64,000 bases of DNA, taken from contig OZ255630.1 in NCBI GenBank assembly GCA_965276825.1, positions 620,001 through 684,000 of the forward strand, given 5' to 3'. Shown here one piece after another: positions 62,301-64,000 of this stretch. Every line of letters starts with the position of its first letter. Positions within the stretch are counted from its first letter, which is position 1. The stretch is from G965276765 sp965276825. GTDB taxonomy: Bacteria > Actinomycetota > Acidimicrobiia > Acidimicrobiales > Palsa-688. The notes beneath the pieces are model-generated. The model was given only the letters and a program-made list of their open reading frames with translations. It searched no databases and had not been told where the DNA came from. The position numbers and the translations under genes are program-made.

Positions 62301-62790
62301 CGCGGTCACCGAGATGCTCGACGAGATCGTCGGCGAGGGGCACCGGGTCCTGGTCTTCAGCCAGTTCACCCGCTTCCTCGACGCCGTCAGGGTCAGGGTC
62401 GCCGCCGCCGGCATCGACCACTGCTACCTCGATGGCCGCACCCGCCGGCGGCCCGAGGTCATCGCCCGCTTCCGTGACGACAAGGTCCCGGTCTTCCTGA
62501 TCAGCCTGAAGGCCGGCGGCTTCGGCCTGAACCTGACTGAGGCCGACCATTGCATCCTGCTCGACCCGTGGTGGAATCCGGCCACCGAGGCTCAGGCCGT
62601 CGACCGGGTGCATCGCATCGGCCAGGACAAGAAGGTGATGATCTATCGCCTGGTGGCCAAGGGAACCATCGAGGAGAAGGTGATGGCGTTGAAGCAGAAG
62701 AAGGCCGCCCTCTTCGCCAGCGTCGTGGACGCCGGGGGTTTCGAGTCCGGCGTGCTCGGCGCCGAGGACATCCGCGCCCTGCTCGGCTGA
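59392..62790 (+). CDS. SWIM zinc finger / SNF2-family DEAD-box-like helicase
   Basis: 1132 residues. A SWIM zinc finger lies near the N-terminus (CTCPVAVDCKHAVAL, first Cys at 92), a helical accessory domain in the middle, and a SNF2 motor at the C-terminus: ILADDMGLGKTVQIL (Walker A Lys703), LVLDEAQFAKN (DEAQ), VTGTPMENHLMELWS, FLISLKAGGFGLNLTEADHC and DRVHRIGQDKKVMIYRL. It remodels DNA-protein complexes; the cellular role is unknown. Very close to nrdJ, so probably in the same transcript. Confidence 0.93.
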   Translation: MTQRRALSVVRPGGLANGADVDQVATRRSVGSTTFSRGASYAVSGAVASGEWDHDGARVAGQVWGSGREPYAAVVQVHRSRDGRVTGIDGLCTCPVAVDCKHAVALVLGVACPDPPGHPAAPQRPAGAARVEPVRALAPAVGATLKEPPGEAIGASWEVALRELLGGGRRGEPAPADMGLQFELVLPPATHVRAQAATRILLRPVVPGRSANWVRSGVSWSRLPYAAGPDAQRRVALLAELVQLSTRRGRSGIYRYGAPDVVALDDIPSRRLWDLLSELRASGVPLLDGHGRTPRPVTLRSDLATVALSASRDEEGLVLAPMISVGEEAASPGASLLIGQPAHGIAWWDLPPGAPASGARLSLAALRDPLSESVLGLLRGPALRVPASDEDRFVTDALPVLRRSVVVRSGDATVQLPEEEPPVLVLTVGAAGVHRIAVDWAWVDRNGGGEDRRGLGGGDSGADGGRPREPVGAAKRAVAGVAELWEATPFGPALRPAATLEGMAAVSFLDELVPRLEVVPGLEVDIDPAVMRYREAVSDPQIVLSGDPTDGGDWFDLQVNVTIDGEEVPFADLFVAVAESQTHLILPSGTYFALDTPELRALAELVAEARTLQESAGSTVRVGRFQAALWDELAQLGVLAGRARQWEESVRALLDAAGQTEIPLPEELDATLRPYQVTGFNWLAYLYDHRLGGILADDMGLGKTVQILALVCRVAERRPGGPPWLVVAPTSVVGNWVAECERFAPGLRAVAVTATQARRAHSLADLADGADLVVTSYSLLRLEVGQYEEIEWAGLVLDEAQFAKNHSSHTYRSVAAIPVPFKVAVTGTPMENHLMELWSMLSITAPGLFPSAKRFGQDYRLPIERHGDTGQLDQLRRRIAPLVLRRTKGQVAADLPAKQEQVLELELEPKHRRAYQRHLQRERQKVLGLLADLDGNRFEILRSLTLLRQASLAPWLVDPSATAVPSTKLDAVTEMLDEIVGEGHRVLVFSQFTRFLDAVRVRVAAAGIDHCYLDGRTRRRPEVIARFRDDKVPVFLISLKAGGFGLNLTEADHCILLDPWWNPATEAQAVDRVHRIGQDKKVMIYRLVAKGTIEEKVMALKQKKAALFASVVDAGGFESGVLGAEDIRALLG

Positions 62791-62854
62791 CCCCCGAGGC
62801 GCGAGCAGCACGGCGACGAGGCGCTGCAGCTGCGCACACCCCGGCGTGACCGGG

Positions 62855-63233
62855 CTACCAGCTGCCGGTCGCGCCTCCGCCATTCGATGTGCCTCCACCG
62901 AAGCCTCCGGTGCCTGCGCCACCCCCCAAACCAGCCCCGCCCCACCAGCCTCCGGTGCTCTGGCCGCCGCCGGGGAGGATGAGCCCGGCGGACCATCCAG
63001 GCTCCGCAGCCGACCGCGGCGACCCCGTGCCAGCCGGCCGTCGTCCGCGTCGCCGGCGTGACCGGTGCGGGGCCGACCGGTATGTGCCGGCCCGTTGGCC
63101 CCGCATCCAAGGTCGCCGACCCCACCGCAATCACTGCAGCGGCCACCACCACGATGGCACCCGACCGACCTGCGCTCGGCATGCGTCTCCGACGTCGGGC
63201 GCCGAGCGCTGGTTCCGAAGAAGCGGGTGTCAA
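62855..63233 (-). pseudogene. Possible broken small membrane protein with Gly-rich tail
   Basis: On the minus strand one frame encodes a membrane helix (GAIVVVAAAVIAVGSATLDA) and another frame ends in a Gly/Trp tail (GGFGGGTSNGGGATGSW stop), which resembles the C-termini of TPM/DUF2207-type proteins. The two would join through a frameshift near 62990-63030. No catalytic or TPM domain is visible, so the call is weak. Confidence 0.3.
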
Positions 63234-63582
63234 TGGGTGACGGGCCGGTCGGCGGCCATGAAGGCATCGGGCCGCCGGGCCGACCAGTTCGCATCCGCGC
63301 TGTCTCCAGCTGGAGACTCGTCCACCGGCTGCCCGAGGTTGTCGGCAGGATGGTCGGTGTCCTCGGAGGCGAGAGGGTTGTCTCCAGCTGGAGACTTCTC
63401 CCCGTCGTCGCCGGCGTCGTCGGGGAGGTAAGTGGGGTGGTGTGGCGGGCGAGGAAGGCCTGGAGGGTGGCGGCGAGCTCTTCGGCTTCGAGGTCGGTGA
63501 TGGTGGCGGTGCTGTCGCCGTGGCGGCAGGCGCGCAGGCCTCGCCGCCGGTCGGAGGCGCGTGGGGGTGGTCGACCTCCGCC
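63234..63582. other. About 350 bases without a recognised gene
   Basis: Frames on both strands are open but show no family. The minus strand reads DLEAEELAATLQAFLARHT in one frame, which looks protein-like, and the GTCTCCAGCTGGAGAC palindrome occurs twice. Probably degraded coding sequence. Confidence 0.4.
63302..63395. repeat. 16-bp perfect palindrome, two copies
   Basis: GTCTCCAGCTGGAGAC occurs at 63302-63317 and 63380-63395, 78 bases apart. Each copy is fully self-complementary. Confidence 0.8.
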
Positions 63583-64000
63583 TCAGCGGCCGAGCAACCC
63601 CACCAGTGTCGTCACCGTCGCCCAGTTGCGCGCCGTGCCCGATCCCCCCGGGGCGCGGTGGGCACCGCCACGGTTGAGCTCGGCGGCGAGGACGCTGCGG
63701 CCCAACCCGTCGGGCGTCCACAGGTACAGGGTGCGGCCGACGACTCGTGCGGCGTCCCGGCTGCCCTTCGCTCGGACCCGCGCCACGGCGGCCGCAACAG
63801 TTGCCGTGCCGTCGGCGTCCGGCGCCACCGGCAGAAACACGGCGTGGACCGCTTTCGAGTCGGGCTGGTGGGGGAACGGGTTGTCGGCCACCACCCGGTC
63901 GAGGTCGGCGCGAGAGACCACGACCACCGCAGTCCGGATGGCCAGCTGCTCGGTGACGGCGGCCTCCAGGGCCGCAGCCATGGTCTCCGTGCCGGCACGA
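63583..64000 (-). CDS. DUF1697 domain protein, 5' part outside the window
   Basis: The frame is open to the window edge. VVVSRADLDRVVADNPFP, the LYLWTPDGLGRSVLAAEL segment and the C-terminal GGSGTARNWATVTTLVGLL match the second half of DUF1697 proteins, which are about 180 residues; about 138 are visible here. Function unknown. Confidence 0.8.
   Translation of the reverse strand, partial: RAGTETMAAALEAAVTEQLAIRTAVVVVSRADLDRVVADNPFPHQPDSKAVHAVFLPVAPDADGTATVAAAVARVRAKGSRDAARVVGRTLYLWTPDGLGRSVLAAELNRGGAHRAPGGSGTARNWATVTTLVGLLGR

Overview
The window is one 64-kb stretch of very GC-rich, gene-dense DNA with heavy G/C third-position bias and many GTG starts. WhiB, SepH, a PimB-like mannosyltransferase, an actinobacterial-type RNase P RNA and F420-type enzymes point to an actinobacterium. 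The gene repertoire resembles Acidimicrobiia-like lineages, but that placement is inference. No tRNA, rRNA or CRISPR array was seen.

Layout. 1-13400: a partial bifunctional penicillin-binding protein, a coiled-coil zinc-ribbon protein, an MFS exporter, a phosphatase, a GabT-type aminotransferase, an F420-type LLM oxidoreductase diverging from a ferredoxin and a CocE-type hydrolase, then a leftward block (PPOX protein, SpoU methyltransferase, GH15 enzyme), and an FKBP lipoprotein. 13400-18660 is a decayed accessory region: intact carbonic anhydrase, rhodanese and DUF433/DUF5615 toxin-antitoxin genes lie among fragments of an alpha/beta hydrolase, a PPOX protein, an ECF sigma factor, a CU044_5270-type protein and a tyrosine integrase. 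The integrase remnant abuts the 3' end of rnpB (18662-19023, minus strand).

19100-32200 holds a c-di-GMP-type EAL protein and then a dense DNA-repair block: SbcC-SbcD, a NERD protein, NUDIX, MarR, HerA-NurA, and divergently Ku, a LigD-type polymerase, a DUF2945 protein and a ChaB protein. 32200-41700: redox and metal genes, including a Fur-rubrerythrin-(Fe-S) protein-DUF3501 oxidative-stress cluster behind a Fur-like box, a glycerol-kinase-like protein, WhiB and TrpD. 41700-56000: a frameshifted exonuclease, a NYN-domain protein, SepH, QueG, PimB-like glycosyltransferase, glutathione peroxidase, a second SpoU enzyme, SDR, ROK glucokinase, alanine-type aminotransferase, a dehalogenase-like hydrolase and a PlsC open frame running into an ACT-domain gene. 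56380-64000: B12-type ribonucleotide reductase with a long structured leader, a SWIM-SNF2 helicase, degraded sequence and a partial DUF1697 gene.

Two window-wide patterns stand out. First, at least fifteen genes have a TANNNT hexamer ending 6-9 bases before the start codon, the signature of leaderless transcripts. Second, short tandem repeats are common both between genes and, in multiples of three, inside genes (NERD, HerA, Ku, SepH). The best candidate for a functional system is the co-located end-processing and end-joining set (SbcCD, HerA-NurA, Ku-LigD). Its families are known; their clustering here is the interesting part.
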